Origin: Chryseobacterium indoltheticum
GTDB taxonomy: Bacteria > Bacteroidota > Bacteroidia > Flavobacteriales > Weeksellaceae
Direction of reading: 5' to 3'
DNA: 64,000 nt
Assembly: GCF_003815915.1 (NCBI RefSeq)
Contig: NZ_CP033929.1
Coordinates: 3,286,001-3,350,000, forward strand
Part shown: positions 17,901 through 27,550 of the stretch, piece by piece
Layout: each line of letters starts with the position of its first letter
How positions within the stretch are numbered: position 1 is the stretch's first letter
Position numbers and translations under genes: made by a program
The notes under the pieces: model-generated
Databases searched by the model: none
What the model was told of the DNA's origin: nothing
The model's input: the letters and a program-made list of their open reading frames with translations, nothing else

Positions 17901-17908
17901 TAAATTTG
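17901..17908 (+). promoter_or_regulatory. -7 box TAAATTTG of the DHFR-like gene
   Basis: Exact consensus about 100 bases upstream of the ATG at 18011. The 17701-18010 gap holds these two divergent promoters and no convincing gene. Confidence 0.5.
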
Positions 17909-18010
17909 CAAAACACAAAAGCTACACATACATTTACAATCATGTATTTTATGATTAACGATGTCACTTCGGAATCATTAAAAATTATTATTAAGATTTA
18001 AAATAAAACC

Positions 18011-18547
18011 ATGCGAAAAGTATCACTTTTTATTGCCACAAGTTTAGACGGTTATATTGCTAAACCGAATGATGATCTCAGTTTCCTGAAAATTGTAGAA
18101 AAAGAAGGTGAAGATTATGGTTATTCAGAATTTACAGAAAACAGTGACACCTTAATTATCGGGCGAAAAACTTATGATTATGTGCTTAAAGAATTAGGAT
18201 CATCTCATTACGATAATGGGAAAAGAGATGTCTATGTCATTACAAGAACTGAAAAACCCAATGTTGGAAGAACCACTTTTCACACAGGAAATCTGACTGA
18301 TTTGGTAAAACAACTACAATCTGAAAACGGAAAAAATATTTATTGTGACGGTGGCTCAGAAATAATAAACGAATTATTAAAGAACGATTTGGTAGATGAA
18401 TTTATAATTTCTATTGTTCCTGTTTTATTAGGTAACGGAACAAGACTTTTTAAAGACGGAAGACCAGAACAGGAGCTTCAGTTTGTGAGTGCAAAAACAT
18501 ACGAGACGGGACTGACACAGCTTTATTATAAAAGAAAATCAGAATAA
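18011..18547 (+). CDS. Dihydrofolate reductase family protein (RibD C-terminal-like)
   Basis: A 178-residue NADPH-binding DHFR-fold protein of the YwjB/RibD-C group. The N-terminal strand VSLFIATSLDGYIAKPNDDLSFL, the DTLIIGRKTYDYVL segment and KNIYCDGGSEIINELLKNDLVDEFIISIVPVLLGNGTRLF match the family. True folate reductases have different active-site signatures, so the substrate is unknown. Transcribed alone. Confidence 0.88.
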   Translation: MRKVSLFIATSLDGYIAKPNDDLSFLKIVEKEGEDYGYSEFTENSDTLIIGRKTYDYVLKELGSSHYDNGKRDVYVITRTEKPNVGRTTFHTGNLTDLVKQLQSENGKNIYCDGGSEIINELLKNDLVDEFIISIVPVLLGNGTRLFKDGRPEQELQFVSAKTYETGLTQLYYKRKSE

Positions 18548-18592
18548 AAACAAACTATAGAAATAGTTTTACGAATTTTTTCTAAACATGCA

Positions 18593-18620
18593 AATCCCCG
18601 CAAAATTAATAGCGGGGATT
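18593..18620. terminator. Hairpin between convergent genes
   Basis: A nine-base GC-rich stem (AATCCCCGC / GCGGGGATT) with a ten-base loop lies between the DHFR-like gene and the minus-strand acidic gene. The T-runs are weak, so it is a likely but not certain terminator. Confidence 0.6.
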
Positions 18621-18626
18621 AAACTT

Positions 18627-18926
18627 TTAACTGACTACATCGTCATTTTCTTCTTCGTGATCATCTTCATTATCGCTTCTGCTGTATAGATTATTTTCTT
18701 CATCAGGAAGCTGATCTGTGATTTGTTCAAAATTATCATCATCCTCTGCTCCCGGAATATCTAAGCCATAAGGCATTCCGTCGTTGACGTGCCCGGGATT
18801 GGTGATGGGATTTCCGTCTCCGTCTAAAGGAATGTGTTCTTCTTTATTGAAAATATCTTCACTTGGTCTGTAATCCATTTCCTCCAGTTTTCTGTCTTGC
18901 TCGTTTTTGTTATCTTCAGTTATCAT
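18627..18926 (-). CDS. Small acidic protein, function unknown
   Basis: 99 residues, very rich in Asp, Glu and Asn, ending in an EDDHEEENDDVVS tail. It has no signal peptide or membrane segment and is probably disordered. Clear ATG at 18926. I recognise no domain. Confidence 0.7.
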   Translation of the reverse strand: MITEDNKNEQDRKLEEMDYRPSEDIFNKEEHIPLDGDGNPITNPGHVNDGMPYGLDIPGAEDDDNFEQITDQLPDEENNLYSRSDNEDDHEEENDDVVS

Positions 18927-19063
18927 AATAATTATATTTAGTGTTGAATTAGAATAGACAAAAATGGTTCCAATTGGATAAGAGACAAGGAAAAAGTTGA
19001 AAGAATCAAGTTGGAAAATTGCAACTTTCTTTTAAAGATTTCAAATTAAATCGAATCCCAAGT

Positions 19064-20032
19064 TTAATATACTTCCGGATTTGCAATATGCGGCATTTTT
19101 TGTCCTTTAGAAAAAGCAATAATATTTTCTGCAGCCAGTCTTGCCATTCCATTTCGGGCTTCTATCGTTGCCGAACCAATGTGTGGAAGAACGCACACAT
19201 TCGACAATTGTAAAATAGGATCATTATCTTCAATAGGTTCCGGGTTGGTAACGTCTAAACCAGCGCCCCAAATCTGCCCTGAAACCAAAGCCTGATACAA
19301 ATCTTTCTGATTATGAAAACCTCCTCTCGCCGTATTGATAAAAATTGAGTTCTTTTTCATTTTTTCAAAAACTGAAGCGTTAAAAAGATCACTTTTTTCA
19401 GGTTTAAAATTGGCATGAATACTCAAAACATCCGATTGCTCGATCAATTTATCAAAAGAAACATATTTTGCATTCAGTTCTTTTTCGGCTTCTTCATTAT
19501 GATTTCTGTTGTGATAAATGATATTCATTCCGAAAGCTTTCTTACATTTTTGAGCCATTTCAAAACCAATTCTTCCTAAGCCGAAAATACCCAACGTTTT
19601 ACCATACAATTCCTGCCCGAGCTCATAAAGTGGATCAAAATTCCCCCAATTCCCATCTTTCACTTTTTGAAAATAAAAACTTGCTCTTCGGGAAACCGAT
19701 TGCATCAGTAAAAATGCAACATCAGAAGTAGCCCGGCTCAAAACATCTGGCGTATTTCCTACCGGAATATTTCTTTTGGTAGCTTCTTTAATATCAACAT
19801 GATCAAAACCTACGCTGAACAATGCAATTGCCTTTACGTTTGGACATTTCTCAAAAAATTCCTGATCAAATTTATTAGCGCCAACATTTAAAATTGTATC
19901 GGTATTTTTACAGTATTCTAACCATTCTTCATGTGACAAATCATCATTTTCAGGGATTATAACTTCCAAACCGGCTTCCTCCAGCATTGTAATTCCTGTT
20001 TCGGGAATTCTTTTGTTTATAAAAACTTTCAT
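19064..20032 (-). CDS. D-isomer-specific 2-hydroxyacid dehydrogenase, NAD(P)-dependent
   Basis: 322 residues of the glyoxylate/hydroxypyruvate reductase type. The Rossmann motif GLGRIGFEMAQK is at about 151-162. The catalytic Arg lies in NTARGGF, the Glu in NPEPIEDN, and the His in LPHIGSATIEARNGMA. It would reduce 2-oxoacids such as glyoxylate to D-2-hydroxyacids in the cytoplasm; the exact substrate is not readable. ATG at 20032. Confidence 0.92.
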   Translation of the reverse strand: MKVFINKRIPETGITMLEEAGLEVIIPENDDLSHEEWLEYCKNTDTILNVGANKFDQEFFEKCPNVKAIALFSVGFDHVDIKEATKRNIPVGNTPDVLSRATSDVAFLLMQSVSRRASFYFQKVKDGNWGNFDPLYELGQELYGKTLGIFGLGRIGFEMAQKCKKAFGMNIIYHNRNHNEEAEKELNAKYVSFDKLIEQSDVLSIHANFKPEKSDLFNASVFEKMKKNSIFINTARGGFHNQKDLYQALVSGQIWGAGLDVTNPEPIEDNDPILQLSNVCVLPHIGSATIEARNGMARLAAENIIAFSKGQKMPHIANPEVY

Positions 20033-20050
20033 TATTTTATTATTTAGACA

Positions 20051-20083
20051 AATAAAAACCTCACTACTTTTACAAGTGAGGTT
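20051..20083 (-). terminator. Terminator of the DUF1801 gene
   Basis: The stem AACCTCACT / AGTGAGGTT is followed by a T-rich run on the minus strand. Confidence 0.75.
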
Positions 20084-20176
20084 CCTATTAATTATTATTG
20101 ACTTATTTTCTTGATTTCATTCAAATTAAAGTCCAATTTTCGTTCCGAAAAATCTCAGATTAATGTTTTAAATGAA

Positions 20177-20572
20177 TTATTTCAATCTGATCAATTCGCC
20201 TTTTCTTTTTACAATATTTTTATAATCCCACTGAATTTCCACAGACTTTTTCAGCCAACGTAGAATATCAGTTTCATTCATTTCATTCATATTATTATAA
20301 AATACAGATGCATCCTGAAATTTTTCACCTTCTACATTCAACTGTTCTTCATTAAAAGATTTTCCGCTCCAAAACATCAGCCGGACTCCTTTTTTCTGTT
20401 TACTGTAACCCACAATCGGATTTCCTTCTAAAAACCAGACCGGATGTGTATGCCAGATTTTATTCTCAGCATCATTCAATTCACGATCAAATAATTCTGA
20501 AAGTAAATTGCAAATTTCTTTGTCTGAATCTGACTGTCTTTCGTTATAATCAAAAATATCAGGGTTAATCAT
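20177..20572 (-). CDS. DUF1801 domain protein (YdhG-like)
   Basis: 131 residues. The block IWHTHPVWFLEGNPIVGYSKQKKGVRLMFWSGKSF matches the YdhG/DUF1801 fold, which is related to YjbR and frataxin-like folds. The biochemical role of the family is not established. Single gene with its own terminator. Confidence 0.82.
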   Translation of the reverse strand: MINPDIFDYNERQSDSDKEICNLLSELFDRELNDAENKIWHTHPVWFLEGNPIVGYSKQKKGVRLMFWSGKSFNEEQLNVEGEKFQDASVFYNNMNEMNETDILRWLKKSVEIQWDYKNIVKRKGELIRLK

Positions 20573-20607
20573 ATTATCATTTTGGTTAAAAGTTGATTAG
20601 ATTCAAA

Positions 20608-20883
20608 TTAATTTATAAGTAATACAATGATCCAAATTACTATAACAGTTAGATGTAGAATTGTTGAAAGTTTCGTTTCTTTTTTCATTATAAATGCTTT
20701 TATTCCATTAATGATTAATAAAATAACGTTTAGTATAGCTAAAATGAAAACCGATAAAACATCTAAGTTTGGCGTACATGGCCCAGATTTAAATTTCCCA
20801 GAAACATTTATTAAAACTATTATCAATATTGCGATTAAATAAAATACTATTGATTTTATTGCATTCTTTTTTTCTTGGCTCAT
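20608..20883 (-). CDS. Small integral membrane protein, function unknown
   Basis: 91 residues with three hydrophobic segments (about 10-28, 41-62, 72-90) and a short Lys-rich cytoplasmic loop. ATG at 20883. No recognisable family. Confidence 0.65.
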   Translation of the reverse strand: MSQEKKNAIKSIVFYLIAILIIVLINVSGKFKSGPCTPNLDVLSVFILAILNVILLIINGIKAFIMKKETKLSTILHLTVIVIWIIVLLIN

Positions 20884-20918
20884 AGTATATCTGCAGGTTA
20901 TGGGAACTAATCTTCAGC

Positions 20919-21572
20919 CTACTGATTTGTATTATTCAACATCGGAACAAATTTGTAAGCTCCGAATTCTTCCTTTTCAATTTCTGTAGGAGAAATTTTA
21001 GTGAATCGGTATAAAACCTGTTGGTCGGTCGGACCCAAAGGAATAACCATTTTCCCACCCACTTTTAGTTGTTTTAATAATTCTGTCGGTAAAACAGATG
21101 CTCCGCAAGTCACTATAATTTTATCAAACGGCGCAAAAGTAGGAAGTCCGGCAAAGCCATCTCCAAAGCTTTGAAACTTTGGATAAAGATGCATTTCACG
21201 CAGCTTCTTTTTAGAAAAATCAAAAAGGTCTTTTTGTCTTTCAACGGTATAAACTAAAGCTTTCATTGCCAATAAAACTGCAGTTTGGTAACCACAACCC
21301 GTTCCTATTTCAAGCACTTTTTCTCCTGCCTTCACTTGCAAAAGTTCAGACTGCTCTGCCACCGTTGAAGGATGAGAAATCGTCTGATGCGCCAATATCG
21401 GAAAAGCACGGTCTTCATACGCAAAATCTTCAAAAATGCTTTCAATAAAAAGATGTCTCGGTACTTCATTTATTGCAGAAAGTACATTTTCATCCGATAT
21501 CCCAATCTTGTGTCTGAGATATTCAACCAAATTTTTCCTTTTCCCTTTATGTACAAACGAATCGTGCATCAT
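20919..21572 (-). CDS. pcm: Protein-L-isoaspartate O-methyltransferase
   Basis: 217 residues. It uses SAM to methylate isoaspartyl residues so that damaged proteins can be repaired. Motifs are VPRHLFI, the PCMT substrate loop GHxISxP-like ILAHQTISHPSTVAEQ, the SAM-binding VLEIGTGCGYQTAVL and post-II FDKIIVTCG. The ATG at 21572 is used; one TTG codon upstream is also open. A TACTTTTG promoter box is 26 bases upstream. Confidence 0.93.
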   Translation of the reverse strand: MMHDSFVHKGKRKNLVEYLRHKIGISDENVLSAINEVPRHLFIESIFEDFAYEDRAFPILAHQTISHPSTVAEQSELLQVKAGEKVLEIGTGCGYQTAVLLAMKALVYTVERQKDLFDFSKKKLREMHLYPKFQSFGDGFAGLPTFAPFDKIIVTCGASVLPTELLKQLKVGGKMVIPLGPTDQQVLYRFTKISPTEIEKEEFGAYKFVPMLNNTNQ

Positions 21573-21597
21573 CAACAGTTATTAGATAGTGTAGCTA

Positions 21598-21605
21598 CAA
21601 AAGTA
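21598..21605 (-). promoter_or_regulatory. -7 box TACTTTTG of pcm
   Basis: Exact consensus, short leader. Confidence 0.6.
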
Positions 21606-21691
21606 AAAAAACAATCAATACGTATCAACCTAAAACCTATCATCTATTTCCGAACACCTAAAATTATTATCTTTACAAAAATTACAACGCT

Positions 21692-22654
21692 ATGTTAAAA
21701 GCAGGTTTGGTAGGCGCAGGACATTTAGGAAAGATACATTTAAGACTTCTTAATCAATCTGACAAATACGATTTCGTAGGTTTCCACGATAAAGATATAG
21801 AAAACGGAAGAAAGCTGGAAGCTGAATTCGGATACAAATATTTTGAAAATTTTGATGAATTATTAGATCAGATTGAAATGTTGGATATTGTAACACCAAC
21901 ATTGTATCATTATGATTATGCTCTGAAAGCTATCGAAAAAGGGCTTCATTTTTTCATCGAAAAACCGGTAACTCAAACGCTTGAACAGGCTGAAGATATC
22001 CTTTCAAAATGTCGAGAAAACGGCATCAAAGCACAGGTTGGTCACGTTGAAAGATATAATCCTGCATTTATTGGAGCAAAAGATTACATTCAAAATCCGA
22101 TGTTTATTGAGATTCACCGTTTAGCAGAATTTAATCCACGTGGAACTGATGTTTCTGTAGTTTTAGATTTGATGATTCACGATCTTGATATTTTGTTGAG
22201 TGTGGTAAAGTCGAAAGTAAAAAACATTCATGCAAGCGGCGTTTGTGTGGTAAGTAAAACTCCGGATATTACTAATGCAAGAATTGAGTTTGAAAATGGC
22301 TGTGTTGCCAATTTGACGACTTCCAGAATTTCGATGAAGGCGATGAGAAAGAGTCGTTTTTTCCAGAAAGACGCTTATATTTCTGTTGATTTCTTAGAGA
22401 AAAAAGCTGAGGTTATCAGAATGAAAGATGCGCCAGAAAATCCTACTCCTTTTGATATGATTATTGAAAATGCGGAAGGTGAAAAAAATCAGATTTTGTT
22501 TGAATACCCAAATATTCAGGCAAATAATGCGATTTTGGATGAATTAAATTCTTTTGCTGATGCCATTTTAGAAGATAAAAATGTAGAAGTTTCTCTGGAA
22601 GATGGAACTGAAGCGTTGAAAGTGGCTTTAAAAATAATGGAATTGATTAGTTAA
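21692..22654 (+). CDS. Gfo/Idh/MocA family oxidoreductase
   Basis: A 320-residue NAD(P)-dependent sugar-type dehydrogenase. The N-terminal Rossmann motif AGLVGAGHLGKIHLR is followed by the family EKPVTQTLEQA motif near 92-102, which carries the catalytic Lys. The C-terminal beta-sheet domain holds DLMIHDLDILLSV with the usual His-Asp pair. Substrate unknown. A near-consensus promoter (TATCTTTA) lies about 20 bases upstream. The next gene starts immediately after its stop codon. Confidence 0.9.
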   Translation: MLKAGLVGAGHLGKIHLRLLNQSDKYDFVGFHDKDIENGRKLEAEFGYKYFENFDELLDQIEMLDIVTPTLYHYDYALKAIEKGLHFFIEKPVTQTLEQAEDILSKCRENGIKAQVGHVERYNPAFIGAKDYIQNPMFIEIHRLAEFNPRGTDVSVVLDLMIHDLDILLSVVKSKVKNIHASGVCVVSKTPDITNARIEFENGCVANLTTSRISMKAMRKSRFFQKDAYISVDFLEKKAEVIRMKDAPENPTPFDMIIENAEGEKNQILFEYPNIQANNAILDELNSFADAILEDKNVEVSLEDGTEALKVALKIMELIS

Positions 22655-23017
22655 ATGAGATTAGGTTTTTTCTTCGCCTTATTTGCATTGACTATTTCTT
22701 GTAATAAAAAACAAGAAGTATATCTATCCTGTGAACAACAGCATAAAAAAGCTAAAAATGATTTTAACAATAATAAATTTATATATTTTGATTATCTACA
22801 ATCAAATGATTTTGACAGAAAGCTTTACAGCCGTCTATTGCAAGAAAACAACATAACTCTCGACACAATAGTACCCGAAGGTTTTATACCGCTATCAAGT
22901 ACCGATCTTAATAATGAGCATTGTTACATACAAATGATGAATAATAATTTAAATGCCAAATTTGGCCATCAGTTTTTTGATAGTCTGCGGTTGAAAGCAA
23001 CAATAAAGAATAATTAA
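22655..23017 (+). CDS. Small lipoprotein, function unknown
   Basis: 120 residues, with lipoprotein signal MRLGFFFALFALTISC (lipobox TISC). Its ATG directly follows the stop codon of the Gfo/Idh gene, so the two are cotranscribed, and a terminator follows. No domain recognised. Confidence 0.75.
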   Translation: MRLGFFFALFALTISCNKKQEVYLSCEQQHKKAKNDFNNNKFIYFDYLQSNDFDRKLYSRLLQENNITLDTIVPEGFIPLSSTDLNNEHCYIQMMNNNLNAKFGHQFFDSLRLKATIKNN

Positions 23018-23043
23018 AACGGAATTACTTAATTCCGTTTTTG
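23017..23043 (+). terminator. Terminator after the Gfo/Idh-lipoprotein operon
   Basis: A ten-base perfect stem (AAACGGAATT / AATTCCGTTT) with a four-base loop and T-run. Confidence 0.85.
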
Positions 23044-23092
23044 TTTTTAATTAATCTTATTTCTAGATGCGATTATTTTCAACATTTTTAAA

Positions 23093-23100
23093 TATATTTG
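23093..23100 (+). promoter_or_regulatory. -7 box TATATTTG of the GH5 gene
   Basis: Exact consensus 48 bases upstream of the ATG. Confidence 0.6.
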
Positions 23101-23148
23101 TTAAATTCAAAATTCTAAAAATTTTCCCTAATATTTAAAATAACCATT

Positions 23149-24870
23149 ATGAAACGAGCCATTCTATTATCTGCTTTTTTATTGTCTCAATTTGGGACAT
23201 CACAGTTGTTAAAAACACAAGGACAGAAAATAATTAATGATAAAGGAGAAAATGTTCAACTTCGAGGCTTAGGTTTAGGAGGATGGATGCTGCAGGAAGG
23301 TTATATGCTGAAAACTGCAGATTTTGCAGGACCACAATATAAGATCAAAGAAAAAATTGCAGAACTGATCGGTAAGGATGGAATGGAAAATTTCTATAAA
23401 GCCTATTTAAAAAACGGAATTACAAAACAGGATATTGATTTTTTAGCAAAGTCAGGGTTTAACTCGATACGTCTTCCAATGCATTATAATCTTTACACTT
23501 TGCCTATCGAAAAAGAAAAGATAAAAGGACAAAATACCTGGCTGGAAGAAGGTTTTACAATGACCGATGATCTTTTGAAATGGTGTAAAGACAATAAAAT
23601 TTATTTAATTCTTGATCTTCATGCAGCTCCGGGCGGACAAGGAAATGACGTGAATATTTCTGATAATGACAAATCGAAACCTTCTCTTTGGGAAAGTGAG
23701 GAAAATCAGAAAAAAACAATTGCACTTTGGAAAAAATTAGCAGAAAGATATAAAGATGAACCCTGGATCGGCGGATATGATTTGATTAACGAACCGAATA
23801 TTAATTTCACAGGGAAAAATCAGAACGGAACAGATGAAATGTCAAATGCTCCCCTTTGGAAGCTTCAAAAAGAAATCACCGAAGCCATTCGTACCGTTGA
23901 CAAAAAACATATTATTTTTCTTGAAGGAAACGGTTGGGGAAATAATTACAATGGTTTAACACCGCTTTGGGACGACAATCTCGTTTTTAGTTTTCATAAA
24001 TACTGGAATTATAATGATGATGCAACGTTAAAGTTTATTTTAGATCTAAGGGAAAAATATAATATTCCTATTTGGTTGGGAGAAACTGGTGAAAATTCTA
24101 ATGTCTGGTTTACGGAACTGATTCAGTTACTGGATAAACACAACATCGGTTATGCATTTTGGCCCATGAAAAAAATTGATAATATTGCAGGAATCAACAA
24201 TGTAAAAATCACTCCGGAATATCAAAAACTATTAGATTACTGGAAAAATGGCGGTGAGAAACCTTCGAAAGAATTTGCAGAGAAAGCTTTAATGAAAATT
24301 GCAGACAACTATAAATTTAGCAATACCGAGATTAAAAAAGATGTAATCGATGCGATGTTCAGACAGACAATTGATGATTCTACGAAGCCATTCAAAAATC
24401 ATCAGGCTCCCGGAAAAATATTTGCAACGGACTATGATCTTGGAAAAATGGGATCTGCTTATTCAGATAAAGATTTTATCAATCTTTGGGTGAGTGATCC
24501 GGCAAAAAGATCAGAATGGAATTCGGGAAATCAGCTTAGAAATGATGGTGTTGATATTTATAAAACAAAAGATAATCAATATTACGTCGGTAAAACTGAG
24601 TCAGGAGAATGGCTTCAGTACACAATCAATTCCAAAACCGATAAAGTATATTCTTTAGACCTAAAATATGCCAGCAGTAGCAATGCAAAAATCAGAATTG
24701 AAGATGCAACAGGAAAACTATTATCAACAATTTCTTTAGATGCAACAGGCGGAACTGAAAATTGGAAAACTGTTTCCAAAAAGGGCATCAACCTTAAAAA
24801 AGGAGAAAATAAAATCAGAATTATTTTTGAAAACGACGGCGTCAATCTGGCTTATTTTGAATTAAAATAG
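23149..24870 (+). CDS. Secreted glycoside hydrolase family 5 enzyme with C-terminal carbohydrate-binding domain
   Basis: 573 residues. A signal peptide covers about 1-19. The GH5 barrel spans about 25-355, with NSIRLPMHYN, LDLHAAPGG, acid/base Glu215 in DLINEPN and nucleophile Glu312 in WLGETGEN. A linker follows, then a CBM6/35-like beta-sandwich from about 415 to 573 (EWLQYTIN, IRIEDATGKLLSTI, KKGENKIRIIFENDGVNLAYFEL). It is expected to cleave beta-1,4- or beta-1,3/1,6-type glucans outside the cell; the specificity is not readable. No polysaccharide-utilisation genes are adjacent. Confidence 0.9.
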   Translation: MKRAILLSAFLLSQFGTSQLLKTQGQKIINDKGENVQLRGLGLGGWMLQEGYMLKTADFAGPQYKIKEKIAELIGKDGMENFYKAYLKNGITKQDIDFLAKSGFNSIRLPMHYNLYTLPIEKEKIKGQNTWLEEGFTMTDDLLKWCKDNKIYLILDLHAAPGGQGNDVNISDNDKSKPSLWESEENQKKTIALWKKLAERYKDEPWIGGYDLINEPNINFTGKNQNGTDEMSNAPLWKLQKEITEAIRTVDKKHIIFLEGNGWGNNYNGLTPLWDDNLVFSFHKYWNYNDDATLKFILDLREKYNIPIWLGETGENSNVWFTELIQLLDKHNIGYAFWPMKKIDNIAGINNVKITPEYQKLLDYWKNGGEKPSKEFAEKALMKIADNYKFSNTEIKKDVIDAMFRQTIDDSTKPFKNHQAPGKIFATDYDLGKMGSAYSDKDFINLWVSDPAKRSEWNSGNQLRNDGVDIYKTKDNQYYVGKTESGEWLQYTINSKTDKVYSLDLKYASSSNAKIRIEDATGKLLSTISLDATGGTENWKTVSKKGINLKKGENKIRIIFENDGVNLAYFELK

Positions 24871-25050
24871 TAAAAACCTTACACAATCCATCCCATCCTT
24901 TTTATTTTCTAAATGGGATGGATTTTAATCAGGTTTAAATTACATCTTTATTCTTTTCATTACATTATTCTGCGTATTCGTTACATTTCAAAAAAAACAA
25001 GTTTTTACATCCGTTTATTCTTTAGAAATTTACACTCAAATAAATGACTA

Positions 25051-27339
25051 ATGATTATGGGGAAATATAGAAATATCATTTTTTATGTAGCAACGATTAT
25101 ATTTTTCTCGACATTGATGTACTGGTTTTTTGTGGAAGGAAAAACCCTCGAAATAGGAGAAAATATTCCTCCAAGCAAAGCCACAGGAGCTACGATGTGG
25201 GAAAATTTCACTGATTCTTTTTTATCAAATCTTCATCATCCTTTAGCACTTTTACTGGCTCAGATTGTTACCATTATTTTGGTGGCAAAATTATTCGGCT
25301 GGATTTGTATGAAACTAAAACAGCCTTCCGTAATCGGAGAAATGATTGCCGGAATTGTTTTAGGGCCATCACTTTTCGGATTGTATTTTCCTGAGCTTTC
25401 AGCATTTATTTTCCCGACAGAATCATTAGGAAACTTACAGTTTTTAAGCCAGATTGGTTTGATTCTCTTCATGTATATTGTCGGAATGGAGCTTGATCTA
25501 AGTGTTTTAAGAAAAAAAGCGCACGATGCAGTCGTGATTAGTCACGCAAGTATCATTATCCCTTTTGCGTTGGGAGTTGGGCTGTCTTATTTTATTTATA
25601 AAGAATTTGCTCCGGAAGGAATTCAGTTCAGTTCCTTTGCTTTATTTATAGCGATTGCAATGAGTATCACTGCATTTCCGGTTCTCGCTAGAATTGTACA
25701 GGAAAGAAATTTACACAAAACCAAAATCGGAACCGTCGTTATTACCTGTGCTGCAGCCGATGATATTACAGCATGGTGTATTTTGGCAGCCGTAATTGCA
25801 GTGGTAAAAGCAGGATCTTTCTCGGGATCTATCTTCGTAATTATCATGGCAATCGTTTATGTTTTTATTATGATTAAAGCGGTAAGACCATTCTTACACA
25901 GAATTGCAGAATCTCAGAAAGGAAAAGGTTTTATCAGCAAAGCATTGGTTGCCGTATTTTTCTTAATCTTAATTATCTCATCTTATGCCACAGAAGTTAT
26001 CGGAATTCATGCATTATTCGGAGCTTTCATGGCTGGAGCAATCATGCCTGAAAACGTAAAATTCAGAAATCTTTTCATCGAAAAAATAGAAGATGTTGCC
26101 TTGGTATTATTGCTTCCTCTTTTCTTTGTATTTACTGGTTTAAGAACACAAATCGGGTTACTAAATGACCCACATCTTTGGAAAATAGGCGGATTTATTA
26201 TTCTTACCGCCGTAATCGGGAAATTTGTGGGAAGTGCATTAACTGCTAAATTTTTAAAACTAAACTGGAAAGACAGTCTTACCATTGGCGCGTTGATGAA
26301 TACGAGAGGTTTAACAGAATTAATTGTTTTAAATATCGGTTACGATCTTGGAGTTTTAGGTCCCGAATTATTTACAATGTTGGTCATCATGGCATTATTC
26401 ACCACATTTATGACCGGGCCTTGTCTTGATATGATCAATTATTTCTTTAAAGGAAAAAAATCATCACTGGAAGAGGAAGAACATGATGAAAACGATGCAA
26501 AATACAGAGTCCTTTTATCTTTTGAAACTCCGGAATCAGGAAGTACATTACTGAAACTTGCCGATAATCTTACGCATAAAATGAATGGCAACAAAAGCGT
26601 AACCGCCATGAATATTGCTCCTGTAGATGAATTGCATGCTTTTGATATTGATAATTTTGAGAAAGAACAGTTTAAAAATGTGATTGAAACTTCCCAGGAA
26701 CTTCAGCTTGAAGTCGCTACCCTTTTCAAAGCTTCCACCGATATTGAAAATGATCTGACGAATATTTCAAACAAAGGAAATTACGACCTTCTTTTGATTA
26801 TGCTCGGAAAATCGATGTATGAAGGAAGTTTACTCGGAAGACTTTTAGGTTTCACCACCAAAATTATCAATCCTGAAAAACTATTGAACACTGTAAAAGG
26901 GAAAAGTAATATTTTCAACAATTCGCCATTCGATGATTCTACACTGCAGATTCTCGATAATACAAATATCCCAGTTGGAGTTTTGGTAGACAGAGATTTT
27001 AATTCGGCAGACAGAGTATTTATCCCTATCTTTAATTTAAGTGATTTTTATTTACTTGAATATGCAAAAAGACTGATTAACAATAACAACTCCCAAATCA
27101 TTATTCTCGATGTTGCGGGGCAAATCAGAAACAATATCGAAGTGAAAGAACTCATCAGAAGCATCGAACAGGTTGCACCCAATCACATCACTTTATATAA
27201 CGAAAAACAGATTGAAAAGGAGTTTTTACAGGCCCAAGATTTAATGTTAATCAGCAAAAAAAGCTGGCGAGGTTTGATCGATTCTAAAAGCCTTTGGTTG
27301 TCGGATATTCCATCTACATTGATCATTTCAAATCCTTAA
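25051..27339 (+). CDS. Cation/proton antiporter, CPA2 type, with C-terminal cytoplasmic domain
   Basis: 762 residues. A leading membrane helix (about 7-25) precedes the roughly 12-helix Na+/H+ exchanger domain at about 60-470, with the family motifs GEMIAGIVLGPSLFGL, ITAFPVLARIV, AAADDITAWCILA and NTRGLTELIVLN; the Asp pair in AADD is the ion-binding site. Residues 490-762 are cytoplasmic and look like a universal-stress-like alpha/beta regulatory region. The ATG at 25051 is used; a second ATG two codons in is also possible. Followed by its own terminator. Confidence 0.92.
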   Translation: MIMGKYRNIIFYVATIIFFSTLMYWFFVEGKTLEIGENIPPSKATGATMWENFTDSFLSNLHHPLALLLAQIVTIILVAKLFGWICMKLKQPSVIGEMIAGIVLGPSLFGLYFPELSAFIFPTESLGNLQFLSQIGLILFMYIVGMELDLSVLRKKAHDAVVISHASIIIPFALGVGLSYFIYKEFAPEGIQFSSFALFIAIAMSITAFPVLARIVQERNLHKTKIGTVVITCAAADDITAWCILAAVIAVVKAGSFSGSIFVIIMAIVYVFIMIKAVRPFLHRIAESQKGKGFISKALVAVFFLILIISSYATEVIGIHALFGAFMAGAIMPENVKFRNLFIEKIEDVALVLLLPLFFVFTGLRTQIGLLNDPHLWKIGGFIILTAVIGKFVGSALTAKFLKLNWKDSLTIGALMNTRGLTELIVLNIGYDLGVLGPELFTMLVIMALFTTFMTGPCLDMINYFFKGKKSSLEEEEHDENDAKYRVLLSFETPESGSTLLKLADNLTHKMNGNKSVTAMNIAPVDELHAFDIDNFEKEQFKNVIETSQELQLEVATLFKASTDIENDLTNISNKGNYDLLLIMLGKSMYEGSLLGRLLGFTTKIINPEKLLNTVKGKSNIFNNSPFDDSTLQILDNTNIPVGVLVDRDFNSADRVFIPIFNLSDFYLLEYAKRLINNNNSQIIILDVAGQIRNNIEVKELIRSIEQVAPNHITLYNEKQIEKEFLQAQDLMLISKKSWRGLIDSKSLWLSDIPSTLIISNP

Positions 27340-27375
27340 AAATAATTTTCATAAATTTAGATATTGATATTTTAA

Positions 27376-27411
27376 AAAAGACCGAAACTTGATGAGTTTC
27401 GGTCTTTTAAG
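27376..27411 (+). terminator. Terminator of the antiporter gene
   Basis: A 13-base stem (AAAGACCGAAACT with its complement) with a five-base loop, ending in a T-run. Confidence 0.88.
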
Positions 27412-27550
27412 TTTTGCATAATGAGGTTTTATATACGTCAATCTTTTGTATTTAAAGCATTTTCGACATTTTTTTATATCTTTAGAAAGAGATAAATTTC
27501 ATAAAGGGACAAAAAACATTATTTTTAATATTAAATATTTTTAATCTACC

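Noticed and set aside
17776..17967. 63-codon minus-strand frame in the gap upstream of the S9 peptidase gene
   Set aside because: No recognisable domain, poor start context, and it overlaps two consensus promoter boxes for the flanking genes.
23149..24870. Polysaccharide utilisation locus around the GH5 enzyme
   Set aside because: No SusC/SusD pair, other glycosidase or sugar regulator lies nearby; the enzyme gene stands alone with its own promoter.
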